Origin: Pseudomonas sp. CFBP 13711
GTDB lineage: Bacteria; Pseudomonadota; Gammaproteobacteria; Pseudomonadales; Pseudomonadaceae
Reading direction: 5' to 3'
DNA: 64,000 nucleotides
Assembly (NCBI RefSeq): GCF_014842265.1
Contig: NZ_JACYVI010000001.1
Location: forward strand, 1 to 64,000
The notes below the pieces were generated by a model, which worked only from the letters and a program-made list of their open reading frames with translations, was not told the DNA's origin and did no database searches. Numbering within the stretch: position 1 is the stretch's first letter; every line of letters starts with the position of its first letter. Positions 52,354 through 62,511 of the stretch are shown one piece after another. The position numbers and the translations under genes are program-made.

Positions 52354-53529
52354 TCAGTTTTGCGCCCGGGTGGGCGACTTGGAGTTGTTGGCGTTGTCCG
52401 CCAGATTCTGTTGGGGGTCACGGGCCTTTTTGAGTTCAGCGATCCACTGTGGGTCGAACTCGGTCAGGTCGTTGTGAGCGGGCAGGTAGCGTTCCGGGAA
52501 TTCCCAGATCAGCACCTGCGGGGGGCTGCTTTTGAAGGCGTCGGTCTGCAGGTACTTGAGCATCGGCAGGATCGGGCCATGGCCGTCTTCGGCGTAATTC
52601 ACGACGTCTGCGTGCAGAGCCTGTTTCAGCGCACCGGCGAAGTTCCAGTTCGGGTTGGCGCTGTAGCTGGTGCCAACCAGGCCGACCGCAACCGAATTGT
52701 CAGCGAACAGGGCGTCATCACTTTCGGCGCCAGCTTCAGCCGGGTTGGTGCTGCGCTGTTGCAGGTCGTCCGGCTTGGGCAGCAGGTTGCTGAACAGCGG
52801 ATCCAGCGGCAGGAAGTTGGTCAGATCGCCCTTGTAGGGTTCGGTCGTCTTGGCTTCAGTGACGAAGTTCTGCGGTTCAACGTTCAGCGGCAGCTGCTTG
52901 CTGATCACGTCACCCAACTGCTGGGCAACGATTTCCGCACCCATCGGCGTCCAGTGAGTGTCGGTGCGCAGGAACACTTGGCCCTTCTCTTTGGCGCTTT
53001 GCAGCGGCGCGAGCAGATCAGGGGCGAGGATGCCGGCCTGATTCACCTGAGCGTGGAACTGCTGATACAGATCGGTGTGCAGCGTGGCCGGTTTGTTGTC
53101 ACCGACGTGCTCCGGATACAGACGCGTCTTGGCCGGAATGATCGCCAGCACCAGCTGCGTGCCTTGCTTTTTTAGGGTGTCACGAACGCCCTGGATGATC
53201 GCCAGGTTGTCTGCTTCGTTCTGCTCGCCGTTGGCAACGGCGTCGAATTCTTCGTCGGTGTACAACCACTGGTCCTTGCCCAGGATCACGCCCGGACGAC
53301 CTTCGTTGAACACCTTGTAGTCCAGCGCTGCCCAGAGGTTGGTGCCCAGACGCTTGATCGGGAATTCTTCGTCGTAGTGGGTTTCTACCGCCTTGGTCCA
53401 GTGACCATTGAGCACGGTGGTCTCCTTCGACGTCGAGAAACCGATGAAGCTGCGCAGCGACCACAGGCCCAGCACCAGCAGAATCGCCAGGAACAGGAAG
53501 ATGTAGAGGAAACGTAATGAACGGGTCAT
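52354..53529 (-). CDS. algJ: Alginate O-acetyltransferase AlgJ
   Basis: A 391-residue SGNH-type acetyltransferase with one N-terminal membrane anchor (SLRFLYIFLFLAILLVLGLWSL). The catalytic elements are DTHWTPMGAEIV (Asp and His) and GLVGTSYSANP (Ser), in the same order as in AlgX. It transfers acetyl from AlgI or AlgF in the periplasm. Start ATG 53529, stop 10 bp after the next gene's start; tight coupling with algI and algF. Confidence 0.95.
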   Translation of the reverse strand: MTRSLRFLYIFLFLAILLVLGLWSLRSFIGFSTSKETTVLNGHWTKAVETHYDEEFPIKRLGTNLWAALDYKVFNEGRPGVILGKDQWLYTDEEFDAVANGEQNEADNLAIIQGVRDTLKKQGTQLVLAIIPAKTRLYPEHVGDNKPATLHTDLYQQFHAQVNQAGILAPDLLAPLQSAKEKGQVFLRTDTHWTPMGAEIVAQQLGDVISKQLPLNVEPQNFVTEAKTTEPYKGDLTNFLPLDPLFSNLLPKPDDLQQRSTNPAEAGAESDDALFADNSVAVGLVGTSYSANPNWNFAGALKQALHADVVNYAEDGHGPILPMLKYLQTDAFKSSPPQVLIWEFPERYLPAHNDLTEFDPQWIAELKKARDPQQNLADNANNSKSPTRAQN

Positions 53530-53539
53530 GTCAGGCTCC

Positions 53540-55102
53540 TCAGAACTGGAAGTAAAGGAACGGCGAGAAACTGGCCGCCGAGAGTTTTAGGATCGATGCA
53601 ACGAACATCAGCAGGATCAGGGCGCGCATGACATAGCGCGACCAGTCGACGGTCCAGTAGGCAGGCTGAACCTGCGCTTCGGTGCCGACGATGTAACCCG
53701 GTTGATGGATGCTGCCCGGTTTGTCGCCCGGCACGGCCTTGATCAGGCCGGGCTCGGCAGCGGCAGGGCCATCGGCCTGCACGGGCTTGTCGGTCGGCTT
53801 GCCCGGTGCACGGTTGCGGTAGAAATCACGCAGGCCGAAGAAGGCGAGGGTGATGTAAGCCACAACCAGGGTCGCTACTTGCAGGCCGGTGAGGCTGGCG
53901 CGGTTGAGTTCCGACAGGCCGAGATCGCTGAAGCTGAACATGGCGCCGTACATACGAGCGGCAACGTGCAGGTTTTCCGAGCGGAAGATGACCCAGCCCA
54001 TGACCACCAGCAGGAAGGTGAACGCCCAGCGAACGACGTTGAAGGTGCGCGGCGCGGTGTTCAGGCCGATGGCTTTTTCGATCGCCAGCCACACACCGTG
54101 CCAGGCACCCCAGACGATGTACGTGATGTTGGCGCCGTGCCACAGACCACCCAGCAGCATGGTCAGAAACAGGTTGCGGTAGGTCGCCACCTTGCCGCCA
54201 CGGTTGCCGCCCAGCGTGATGTACAGATAGTCACGCAGCCAGGTCGACAGGCTGATATGCCAGCGGCGCCAGAACTCGGTGATCGACTGGCTGATGTAGG
54301 GCTGTTTGAAGTTTTCCATGAAGCGGAAACCCATCATCAGGCCCAGGCCGATGGCCATGTCGCTGTAGCCGGAGAAGTCGAAGTACAGCTGCGCGGTATA
54401 CGCCAGCGCGCCGAGCCATGCGTCACCCGTGGTCGGGTTCTGCAGGGCGAAGCAATGATCTGCGACCACTGCCAGCGTGTCGGCAATGAATACCTTCTTG
54501 ATGAAACCCTGCATGAACCGCGTGCAGCCCTCAGAGAACTTGTCGAGGGTGTGCGTGCGGTTGTTGAACTGATCGACCAGGTCGCGGAACCGCAGAACCG
54601 GCCCTGCGATCAGGTGCGGGAAGATCGCCACGAACGCTGCAAAGTCGATGAGATTTCGCGTCGCCGGTGTGTCGCCACGGTAGACGTCAATGATGTAGCT
54701 GATGGACTCGAAGATGTAGAACGAGATACCGATCGGCAGCAACACGTGGGTCAGGATGAAGGGCTCAAGGCCGATCGACGTCATCATCGCGTTAATGCTG
54801 TCCACGCCGAAGTTGGCGTACTTGAAATAGCCAAGGATGCCCAGGTCGACCACCACGCCGAGCAGCAGCCAACGCTGAGCCGGTTTGGTTCTGACCCCGG
54901 CGGCGCCTACGCGCAGGCCGATCCAGTAGTTCCACAGCGTCACACCTGCGAACAGCGCCAGAAAGTCCACTCGCCACCACGCGTAAAACACGTAGCTGGC
55001 GACCAGCAGCAGCAGGTTGCGATAGCGTTGCCCGCTCAGGTAGTACAAGCCGAGAAACACCGGCAAGAACAGGAACAGGAACACGTTGGATGAGAAAACC
55101 AT
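53540..55102 (-). CDS. algI: Membrane-bound O-acyltransferase AlgI
   Basis: A 520-residue MBOAT protein with about ten or more membrane segments. The signature FWRRWHISLSTWLRDYLYI and the catalytic-type histidine in LGGLWHGANITYIVWGAWHGVW are intact. It moves acetyl groups across the inner membrane for alginate acetylation. A C-terminal soluble insertion (DKPVQADGPAAAEPGLIKAVPGD) precedes the last helix. Start ATG 55102 has GGAGAG upstream. A REP-type repeat lies between it and algL. Confidence 0.95.
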   Translation of the reverse strand: MVFSSNVFLFLFLPVFLGLYYLSGQRYRNLLLLVASYVFYAWWRVDFLALFAGVTLWNYWIGLRVGAAGVRTKPAQRWLLLGVVVDLGILGYFKYANFGVDSINAMMTSIGLEPFILTHVLLPIGISFYIFESISYIIDVYRGDTPATRNLIDFAAFVAIFPHLIAGPVLRFRDLVDQFNNRTHTLDKFSEGCTRFMQGFIKKVFIADTLAVVADHCFALQNPTTGDAWLGALAYTAQLYFDFSGYSDMAIGLGLMMGFRFMENFKQPYISQSITEFWRRWHISLSTWLRDYLYITLGGNRGGKVATYRNLFLTMLLGGLWHGANITYIVWGAWHGVWLAIEKAIGLNTAPRTFNVVRWAFTFLLVVMGWVIFRSENLHVAARMYGAMFSFSDLGLSELNRASLTGLQVATLVVAYITLAFFGLRDFYRNRAPGKPTDKPVQADGPAAAEPGLIKAVPGDKPGSIHQPGYIVGTEAQVQPAYWTVDWSRYVMRALILLMFVASILKLSAASFSPFLYFQF

Positions 55103-55335
55103 CCTTTATCTCTCCATTTGTCCAACTTCAAAGGCCGAAGCCCCCCCAAACCCCCCACGAAAAATGGAGGGGTGAAACATGCATCCGCCGACTCCCCGCA
55201 GGAGTGAGCTTGCTCGCGATACGTCAGTCCGGTTGATGCCGCTCTGACTGATACATCGCTATCGCGATCAAGCTCACGCCTACAGTGGGTTCGCTGTGGA
55301 TCACACCAAGGCGAACACTGCTGGAGCCTTTGCTC
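55103..55335. other. Intra-operon gap between algL and algI
   Basis: 233 bp without a gene inside the alg operon. It contains a REP-type inverted repeat (55197-55286) and C-runs (CCCCCCCAAACCCCCC near 55141) next to ATGGAGGGGT, which can pair with them on the minus strand. All other gaps in the operon are under 60 bp except algF-algA. Confidence 0.6.
55197..55286. repeat. REP-type inverted repeat inside the alg operon
   Basis: GCAGGAGTGAGCTTGCTCGCG and inverted arm CGCGATCAAGCTCACGCCTAC about 45 bp apart, same family as those at 39071, 41200 and 48373. Confidence 0.8.
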
Positions 55336-56472
55336 TTACGAACCGCCCTTGTCACCCTTTTCATGGGTCGGGTCATAAGTGCGGGTCAGGTCGCCGCCGA
55401 GGCGGAAGTTCTTGAACGGTTGCATCTTGTGTTTCTGTTCAAGTACGTCCGGGCCGCAGTCATACAGCGAGCAGTACGGTTCCAGCCAGGCGAATTTCAT
55501 GTCGGTCTTCAGGTCCGTCATGTCCTGCTTTTCGCCATCGCGGGCGGCGAATTCGCTGCCGGAGTTCTTCACGCCAGCCAGCACGCGATCACCCAGACGC
55601 TTGAGCGCACCGTTGTTTTCCTGACGCAAATCGACACCGTTGGCCTGGGCGAAACTCGCGATCATGGCCAGAGGCGGAAGTGCGTAGTTGTGGTACGCCA
55701 GCGCACGCTGTTTGCGCTTGAGCTCGTTCGGCAGGAAACCTTGCGGGTCAACCTGATTGGCGCCGATCTTGAATTCCTTCACTGCCCAGTCAAACAGGTC
55801 TTGGCGATTGGTCGCGACTGCCGTGGACATCACGGCCCAGGCGGCCCAGTAGGAGTGGTTGTTAGTCTTGTCGAGCGGCAGATTGTTCCAGTCGCTGACG
55901 ACGTGGTCCGCCAGTTTGCTGAACCAGGCCTCAATCACCTGCGATTCCTGCTGGCGGGTGGCCAGAGGATGAGACTCGGAGAACTTCAGGCGCAGATAGG
56001 CGGACGACATGCTGCCCAATGCCCATTTGCGCATCGACTTGCCGGTGTGGTTGAAGTCGGTGGACTCCAGCGCATCGGCCTTGGCCCAGGTGGTCAGCAT
56101 GTTCAGCGCGCAATCGAGCTGTTCCGGGCGACCGTCACGCATGTACTGCATCACCACCTTGCTGGTGGCGCGCTCCATGGTGGTGATGTCTTTGGTCGCA
56201 TCACGAAAAGCCTGATCGGAGACCATATTCAGCGTCGCGCGGGCTTTGTCCGAGCCTTCGTATTTGCTGCGAAACTGCAACGGACCGGTGTAGGGCTGCG
56301 GAATGGAGTCACAGCTGAACTTGCCCTGGCCCGTCTTGAATTTCTCGACACCTTCGTAATAGCCCTGCGGCGGCACGAGTGTCGACGCAGCGCTGGCGCC
56401 GGTGGCGAACAGTGCCGAGGACATCATTGCCAGCGACAGAAGGGTAGGGAGCATCAGTTTTGGAGTGTGCAT
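55336..56472 (-). CDS. algL: Alginate lyase AlgL
   Basis: From ATG 56472 a 378-residue periplasmic lyase; the frame upstream to 56628 lies inside algX and is not used. The signal peptide is [28 protein letters not shown]. The catalytic [13 protein letters not shown] (about residue 200) and [12 protein letters not shown] are conserved. AlgL clears alginate released into the periplasm and is part of the export complex. It overlaps neighbours by tight spacing: algX ends 7 bp before its start. Confidence 0.95.
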   Translation of the reverse strand: MHTPKLMLPTLLSLAMMSSALFATGASAASTLVPPQGYYEGVEKFKTGQGKFSCDSIPQPYTGPLQFRSKYEGSDKARATLNMVSDQAFRDATKDITTMERATSKVVMQYMRDGRPEQLDCALNMLTTWAKADALESTDFNHTGKSMRKWALGSMSSAYLRLKFSESHPLATRQQESQVIEAWFSKLADHVVSDWNNLPLDKTNNHSYWAAWAVMSTAVATNRQDLFDWAVKEFKIGANQVDPQGFLPNELKRKQRALAYHNYALPPLAMIASFAQANGVDLRQENNGALKRLGDRVLAGVKNSGSEFAARDGEKQDMTDLKTDMKFAWLEPYCSLYDCGPDVLEQKHKMQPFKNFRLGGDLTRTYDPTHEKGDKGGS

Positions 56473-56479
56473 AAGAGCC

Positions 56480-57919
56480 TCATAACCCGGCTTGCGCGGT
56501 TTGATGCGCGACATTCGGGAACACGTTGCGTTTGCATACTTTCGCTTCGACCTGCTGTGGCGCAGCGCCCGCTTCCGGACCCTGCACTTCCAGTGCGAGC
56601 AATTGCTGGTCAGCCCAGTCTTTGTCATCGCGCAGTTCGAAGGAGAAGCGCCCGTCGGTTTCAGATGTTTCAGGTTTCTCGATCTTCAAGTCTTCGTGGC
56701 GACCGTTCATGTACCAGAGGCGCGCCTGAAGGGTTTTCACCGAGTTGTCGGCGAACTTGATGTCGATCTGATTACTGCCGTTGCGCACATCCTTGATGCC
56801 GTTTTTGCCGTTGACCAGCAACTCGTTGATCCCTGGTTTGAGGGTGGTGCTGGTGCTCATGATTGCCGGTTTGCCTTCACAGCCGTTGTCCAGCAGCGAC
56901 ATCATCTGGCGATAGATGGTCTCCTGATCCAGGCGGTAAAGCGGCGAGAATTCCCAGATGAGAATCTTCGGTGGGTGTTTCTGGAAGTCTTCGCTGCCCA
57001 GGTACTGCAGCATCGAACCTTCAAGGCCGCCGCCCGGGAAGGCGACGTTCAGCACATCAGCACCAATATATTCCTGCAAAAAGCCGGCAAAGTTGTAGTT
57101 CTTGCCGCTGTGACTGGTACCGACCAGCGTGATCTCCGGATTGCCGGAGTCACCAAACAGGTCGCCGTCGGCTGCTTCGCCTTTGGGTTCCGTCTCGAAC
57201 TGGTCCATGTACTGGATGGCGTAACTCGTGCCGCACAATTGACCGGCCATGTTGTGAAGAGTGCCCTTCTTGCCCATGCGACCTGACAGGTGGGTCTCGA
57301 ACTCACGGCGTGGAACACCGGCGAAGGCCTGCATCTTCTTCACGGAATCAGCAACGATTTTTGCTGTGCGCTGGGCGCCATACGGCGTCCAGTGCTGGTC
57401 ACCGCGGAAGTAAAAATCATGGGCCTGTTGCTCGTTGGTCAACGGCGACAGGTCCGGCACGGTGTAGCCCATCTTCGCGAAACGACCGAGCATGGCCTGG
57501 TAGTTACGCAGCGCGGTGTTGTAGTCGAACTTGTCGCGCTCGGCCGGGAACAGCTTGTTGCGATCCACCAGCCCGCGGGTTGGCTGATACACGACGACCA
57601 GCTCTACACCCTTGCTCTTGAATGCGTCGTGCAGCATTTGCATGCGGCGATAGCCTTCAGGCGTGGTGTCGAATTCGGTGCGCAGATCTTCGCGGGTCCG
57701 GAACAACCAGTCGCCCTGGGCCTGAACCAGCGTGGTGAAGTTCTGCTGGTAGCGGCTGACGTAGTTTTTTTCGTCGTGCGCTTCAGGGCACAGACTGCAG
57801 CAAGGCTCGGCCGTGAAGGTCGGGGCTGTAGTGTCCGCTGCATACGCGCCATTGCTGGCGGCGAACAGTGCAGCGGTCAGGCCCGAGAGGCTGAGCAGTT
57901 TGATCAAATGTGCGTGCAT
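56480..57919 (-). CDS. algX: Alginate acetyltransferase and export protein AlgX
   Basis: A 479-residue periplasmic protein with signal peptide ([14 protein letters not shown]). The SGNH-like domain has [30 protein letters not shown] (Asp-His) and [11 protein letters not shown] (Ser). The C-terminal carbohydrate-binding module covers about 345-479. It is the terminal acetylase and binds AlgK. GAGGAAG precedes the ATG. Confidence 0.95.
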   Translation of the reverse strand: MHAHLIKLLSLSGLTAALFAASNGAYAADTTAPTFTAEPCCSLCPEAHDEKNYVSRYQQNFTTLVQAQGDWLFRTREDLRTEFDTTPEGYRRMQMLHDAFKSKGVELVVVYQPTRGLVDRNKLFPAERDKFDYNTALRNYQAMLGRFAKMGYTVPDLSPLTNEQQAHDFYFRGDQHWTPYGAQRTAKIVADSVKKMQAFAGVPRREFETHLSGRMGKKGTLHNMAGQLCGTSYAIQYMDQFETEPKGEAADGDLFGDSGNPEITLVGTSHSGKNYNFAGFLQEYIGADVLNVAFPGGGLEGSMLQYLGSEDFQKHPPKILIWEFSPLYRLDQETIYRQMMSLLDNGCEGKPAIMSTSTTLKPGINELLVNGKNGIKDVRNGSNQIDIKFADNSVKTLQARLWYMNGRHEDLKIEKPETSETDGRFSFELRDDKDWADQQLLALEVQGPEAGAAPQQVEAKVCKRNVFPNVAHQTAQAGL

Positions 57920-57932
57920 AGAAATATCTTCC

Positions 57933-59567
57933 TCAGTCCCGGAGTTGTTTCTGGCTTTCGACCGGGTCGATCAACACGGCTTTCTGTTGGCGCACCAGCA
58001 GATCGAGGATTTCGTCCTGACGGTCGCCCAGTACACCGTTGAAGCTGATCCCGCTGGCTTTGGTCGGTGCGAGCATCGAGACTTTGTACAGCTCGACGCT
58101 CAGAGGCGAGTCGATGGACAGCGGGCCTGAACCGTTGGAGGTCAGTTCGCCGCCGACCATGATCAGCGAGACTTCGGCATCGAACGGGTCGAGCTTGATG
58201 TCGCGGTCAGTGTCCGACAGGTCTTTGATGTGGCCGTAGACGCCCATCAAACCGTTACCGATGGCCAGGTTTTCGTACAGCTTGATGTTGGTGCTGTTGC
58301 GAACCCGGATGCCGTGACGCTTGTTGGCGAACACACGATTGCCCCACAGCAGGTTGTCGGCACTCTCATACAAGGTGATGCCGTCGGTGTGGTTGCGGTA
58401 GATCTCGTTGTACGCCACCAGGTTGTTCACGCTGTTACGGTCAAGGACGATGCCGGACAGGTGGTTGTCGTAGCTCTTGTTGTTGATGATGAAGCTGTCG
58501 TTCACCTCACGGGAGACGATGATCCCGTGCTTTTTCTTGGTCCCGTACACCGTGTTCTCGGCAATGATCAGACCGTGGGAACGGTCATGGGGGTCGATGC
58601 CGTAGATGATGTTGTCGTGGTAGGTGCTGCCCTTGACCACGAAGTCGCGGGTTTCATAGCAGTAGAAGCCGTACCACATGTCCGAGAAGTCAGAATTGAC
58701 GATCCAGCCGGTTGGCTCGGCGCGGTTCATCTGCGCCTTCATGTTCGGTGTGTACTGGGAAATACTGACGCCGTACGACTTGCTGTTGTTGTAACCCAGG
58801 CTCGCCACTTTGGTGTTGAACATGTAGGTCTGGGTGCCACCCCAGGACAGCAGGAACGGGCGGAATTCCTTCGGCGCCTTGAACGTCGACGGGCCGTTGG
58901 ACTTCTCGCTCCAGCCGGTCAGCTTGGTGTCGGACATGAACAGCAGGTTGTCGTTGACCAGAAACGCACCGGCATCCTGAGACAGGCGCAGCTCGGTGGT
59001 TTTCTTGTCGACTTCAAAGATGCCGTTCTTGCCGACAACGATCGGCAGACGCGCCAGAAAAACGCCCGGCGAGGTTTCGCTCAGGTACTGTTTAGGCACC
59101 TTCTTCGCCAGCTCCTGCAGGGTCATGTAGCCATCTTCGATGAAGATCGCCTGGGGGATGCCGTGCTGACGGGCCACCCATTCGGCCATCTTGTTGTCAC
59201 CGCCGATGAATTCTTTCAGCGAGTCTTCCTGCATCATGCGTTTGATCGCAACCTTGCCCGGCTTGCTGCGCACGATCTTCTTCTGCATGGCCTGCTGGGT
59301 GTAACCCGAGAGGTCAGGCAGTTTTGGTTTGTCCATCAACAGCGGCTCAATGGGCGGACTGCTGATGGAGTAGGTCTTGGCCTGATGCAGGCCTTTGACC
59401 AGCACATCCTTGCCATCCGCCGGATGCGCCGCAGGGGCGGGAACCGGCAGCGGGCTGTTGGCCATGGCCGCAGTGCTGGCGAGCAGCAAGGCGCTGGTCA
59501 GCACAGCGCTTTCCAGCAGGGCATAGGGCCATGCCCGGTGACGCAATCTGCTTGCTTGACTGTTCAT
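57933..59567 (-). CDS. algG: Mannuronan C-5-epimerase AlgG
   Basis: A 544-residue periplasmic right-handed beta-helix enzyme with signal peptide (SALLLASTAAMA). The catalytic GIDPHDRSHGLIIAEN (about 325-340) carries the DPHDR motif. The parallel helix repeats are visible as SFIINNKSYDNHLSGIVLDRNSVNNLVAYNEIYRNHTDGI. It converts mannuronate to guluronate in the nascent chain and guards against AlgL degradation. AGGAG upstream of ATG 59567. Confidence 0.96.
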   Translation of the reverse strand: MNSQASRLRHRAWPYALLESAVLTSALLLASTAAMANSPLPVPAPAAHPADGKDVLVKGLHQAKTYSISSPPIEPLLMDKPKLPDLSGYTQQAMQKKIVRSKPGKVAIKRMMQEDSLKEFIGGDNKMAEWVARQHGIPQAIFIEDGYMTLQELAKKVPKQYLSETSPGVFLARLPIVVGKNGIFEVDKKTTELRLSQDAGAFLVNDNLLFMSDTKLTGWSEKSNGPSTFKAPKEFRPFLLSWGGTQTYMFNTKVASLGYNNSKSYGVSISQYTPNMKAQMNRAEPTGWIVNSDFSDMWYGFYCYETRDFVVKGSTYHDNIIYGIDPHDRSHGLIIAENTVYGTKKKHGIIVSREVNDSFIINNKSYDNHLSGIVLDRNSVNNLVAYNEIYRNHTDGITLYESADNLLWGNRVFANKRHGIRVRNSTNIKLYENLAIGNGLMGVYGHIKDLSDTDRDIKLDPFDAEVSLIMVGGELTSNGSGPLSIDSPLSVELYKVSMLAPTKASGISFNGVLGDRQDEILDLLVRQQKAVLIDPVESQKQLRD

Positions 59568-59594
59568 CTCATTGCACTCCTATCGCGGCTTGCA

Positions 59595-61100
59595 TCAGAA
59601 GCGCCAGATGACGTCGACGATGGCGCGGTGCATGTAATCGTCTACACCGCTGTGGTACGCATCGCCCGGTTTGAACACGCCTGCACGCAGACGAATCAGC
59701 GCCGACGGTTCGTCGAACGACTGGCTTACCGCAGCAGGCAGCAGGCCTTGCTTGAAGTACTTGGTGACGACGAGGTCCATTTCCTGGCCCAGGTCCTTGC
59801 GGCCGTCTTCGAGGGGCAGCGAGGCAAATGTGCTGACGCCATCGTCATCGACATTTTCCTGAGCAGGGTTGATGCCCGCGCCGCCGATGCCCGAATGACC
59901 GTCGACGCGACGGAACTTGTGGTAGATCAGCGAGGCGTCGTACTCGTCCTGCATCTGCCAGGACGCGAACAGCGAGCCCGACTCTACGTTGGCCATTTCG
60001 CCCTGGAACGCTTCACCGAAGCGATGCACGCGCGAGCGGGTACCGGTCCAGTTCGAGCGGTTGCTTTCCAGACCGTTCTGCTCGTAGTTCTTGCTGGCGC
60101 GGGAGTAGGCGCCGCCCACTTGCCACATCGGGTCCAGACGGAAACGCAGGCCCAGGTCGGTGGCCCAGCCGTTGACGTTTTCGCTGTTCTTCTCACCGGC
60201 CACGTACTGATCTTCGGCCGCGTTGTAGGTGGTGCCGATGCGGTCACGATCACCGGTCAGCCAGGTCAGGCTGCCCCAATAGTTGACGGTGTTCAGGTTG
60301 CGGTAGTTGTACGCGTCGCTGTTGGCCTGCAGACCCAGCCAGGTCAGGTCGCCACGCGAAGTCTTGTCCAGGTCGTCGATGGCTGAGCCCTGTTGTTTCA
60401 GGCTGCCGCCGTCATGACTGTGGTGCGCACGAACGCCTGCCCATTGGCCTGGCGTCCATTGGTATTCCACGTCGCCATACAGGTGCGAGCGATCCTTGTC
60501 CTGTGCCGACAGCTCGGTCAGGTCTGTGCGGTATTCGCTGAAACGCTGGGCGGCGCCCACTTCTGCCTTGAGCAGGGTGGTGTCGAAGGTCCAGTTCACC
60601 GCTTCGATGTTGGTGTCGTGCCACTGACCGTCGTCATTGCGCAGACGTTGACGACCGACTTTCAGGATCTCGCCAGGGTAAGGCGTGAAACCGCTGTAGC
60701 CGATCCAGAATTCGCGCAGGGCAGCGTAGCTGTCATCCACTTTGCGGCTGTTCGACGTGCTGCGCGAACGCTGGGCGCTCTGACCGTTTGCGTCAGTGAC
60801 CTGCTGATCCAGCGGGTCGGTCTGAATGGTGTCGGTAGCGGTGACTACCTGGCCCATCGCGTAACCGCTCCAGTTGCCCCACTCGCCATAGGCCCACGGA
60901 CGCAGATCCAGACCGACACCGTTGACGTCGCCACCGCTGCGGGTGCCGAGGTCACGGTCGTCTTCCATCTGGCCGGTCGCTTTGACTTCGATGCCGAAAT
61001 TCTGAGTGTCGGTCAGGGCTGCCAGTGTCGGCGTGGCCCAGATCAGGGAGAAGCCCAGACCGAATCCGGCCGCCATCAGAGGGTTCAACTTAAGCTTCAT
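59595..61100 (-). CDS. algE: Alginate export outer membrane porin AlgE
   Basis: A 501-residue precursor with signal peptide ([16 protein letters not shown]) and an 18-stranded barrel pattern ([56 protein letters not shown]). It ends VDVIWRF with the terminal phenylalanine needed for BAM insertion. Its start overlaps the algK stop by ATGA, so the two export parts are co-translated. Confidence 0.96.
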   Translation of the reverse strand: MKLKLNPLMAAGFGLGFSLIWATPTLAALTDTQNFGIEVKATGQMEDDRDLGTRSGGDVNGVGLDLRPWAYGEWGNWSGYAMGQVVTATDTIQTDPLDQQVTDANGQSAQRSRSTSNSRKVDDSYAALREFWIGYSGFTPYPGEILKVGRQRLRNDDGQWHDTNIEAVNWTFDTTLLKAEVGAAQRFSEYRTDLTELSAQDKDRSHLYGDVEYQWTPGQWAGVRAHHSHDGGSLKQQGSAIDDLDKTSRGDLTWLGLQANSDAYNYRNLNTVNYWGSLTWLTGDRDRIGTTYNAAEDQYVAGEKNSENVNGWATDLGLRFRLDPMWQVGGAYSRASKNYEQNGLESNRSNWTGTRSRVHRFGEAFQGEMANVESGSLFASWQMQDEYDASLIYHKFRRVDGHSGIGGAGINPAQENVDDDGVSTFASLPLEDGRKDLGQEMDLVVTKYFKQGLLPAAVSQSFDEPSALIRLRAGVFKPGDAYHSGVDDYMHRAIVDVIWRF

Positions 61101-62509
61101 AGAGGTGCGTCCCCGCCGTCTTTTTCTTCTTGCAGTGTCTGCAAGGCCAACGCGTTTTGCGCGGTTGTGCCGCGGACCTGCTGTTCTCGCTGGAGAAGGC
61201 TCTGCGCCTGGGCGCGCTTCTCAGGCGGCAATTGTTCGTTCAGTTGTTGCGCAAGATCCGTCGCTTGCGGCGTGCCCTGAGCCAGTGCGAGCTGGCCGAA
61301 GACCCATGCGTTGACCGGATCAGGCTTGATACCTTTGCCTTGCGAGAACAACTGCGCGAGGGCGAAGTCGGCACTGTTCTGGCCACCGCGTGCGGAGGTC
61401 AGCAACTGGTCGACAGCTTTCTGCGGGTCTGGATGGCCCAGATAACCCCGGCGATACAGCTGACCCAGGTAGTAATGCGCGGAGATTTGCGTCGCAGCGG
61501 CCTTGGTCAGGTGCTCTTCGGCTTTCTTCGCATCCGGCAAGACCAGCTTGCCTTCGTAATACAGCTTGCCCAGCAACAGTTCGGCGCGCGGTTGATCTGC
61601 AGCACGGCCGTTGTCCAGGTATTCCATCATCTTGTTGACGTCGCCCAGTTCGGGGAAGTCGTAGAGCAACTGCGCCAGGCTGACCCACGAAGCGGGGTAA
61701 CCGGGGGCGACTTTCTCCAGCAGCGATTGCGCGGTCTTTTCGTCCGGCTTGCCGATTGTCGAATCCGCCAGCACGCGAGCGACGCTGTCGACACGCATGG
61801 CAGGCACGCTGCCCATGGCGTAGCCGCTTTGCATCTGCTCGATCAGCGCAGCCTGTTTGTCGGCTTCGCCACGCTTCTGGTAGACCGTCGCCAGCTCGGT
61901 GTAGCAAACGTCGGTGGTGCGCAGGGCTTGCTTGCAGATGCTTTCGACTTCAGCCAGATGCTGGTCGTAGGTGCCCTGTGTGCGATACAGCAGCACCTGG
62001 GCCAGACCCGCTTCCGGGTAACCGCCAGCGCGCCATTCGTTGATCTTCTGCTGCGCGTTCACGTTCGGGAACGTGTGCGGGTATTGCAGATAGAGCATCG
62101 CCAGCGGAATCAGCGTGCCGGCTTCGCCATTGGCGAAGGCCTTCTTCAGCAGACCTTCGGCTTCACGTTGCTCGGCCTCGGTGGAGTTCGGCTTGACCGC
62201 CAGCAACTTGCCCAGGCGCGATTGCGCCCGAGGCGAAGTGGCGGCTGCAGCGCGATACGTTGCCTCGGCCTGCTTGATCAGCTCCGGGTCGCGGGTACCC
62301 ACCTGGATATCCGCGAGGCCGACCTGTGCATCGCTATAGCCCAGGTCCGCCAGTTGCCGATAGTTTTGCTCCGCCAGCGCGGTGTCGCCGCGTTTCAGGG
62401 CTTCGTTGGCCAGGCGCTGATCGGGCAGGCCGGCACAGCCGCCCAAACCGATAGCGATCGCCAGGCTCAACAATGTAGGGGCTGACAAGCTTCGTAGTGG
62501 GCTAGCCAT
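61097..62509 (-). CDS. algK: Alginate export lipoprotein AlgK
   Basis: A 470-residue outer membrane lipoprotein: signal [13 protein letters not shown] (lipid-modified Cys at about 25) followed by Sel1/TPR-type repeats ([85 protein letters not shown]). It forms the scaffold that joins AlgE to AlgX. It starts 2 bp after alg44. Confidence 0.95.
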   Translation of the reverse strand: MASPLRSLSAPTLLSLAIAIGLGGCAGLPDQRLANEALKRGDTALAEQNYRQLADLGYSDAQVGLADIQVGTRDPELIKQAEATYRAAAATSPRAQSRLGKLLAVKPNSTEAEQREAEGLLKKAFANGEAGTLIPLAMLYLQYPHTFPNVNAQQKINEWRAGGYPEAGLAQVLLYRTQGTYDQHLAEVESICKQALRTTDVCYTELATVYQKRGEADKQAALIEQMQSGYAMGSVPAMRVDSVARVLADSTIGKPDEKTAQSLLEKVAPGYPASWVSLAQLLYDFPELGDVNKMMEYLDNGRAADQPRAELLLGKLYYEGKLVLPDAKKAEEHLTKAAATQISAHYYLGQLYRRGYLGHPDPQKAVDQLLTSARGGQNSADFALAQLFSQGKGIKPDPVNAWVFGQLALAQGTPQATDLAQQLNEQLPPEKRAQAQSLLQREQQVRGTTAQNALALQTLQEEKDGGDAPL

Positions 62510-62511
62510 GT

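Noticed and set aside
53702..55093. 463-codon plus-strand frame opposite algI
   Set aside because: Shadow of the MBOAT gene, rich in Q/R/H/E; no motif.
58230..60386. 718-codon plus-strand open frame over algG and algE
   Set aside because: It is antisense to two well-identified alg genes, rich in Val/His/Gln/Arg as expected of the opposite-strand shadow in GC-rich DNA, and has no family-like motif.
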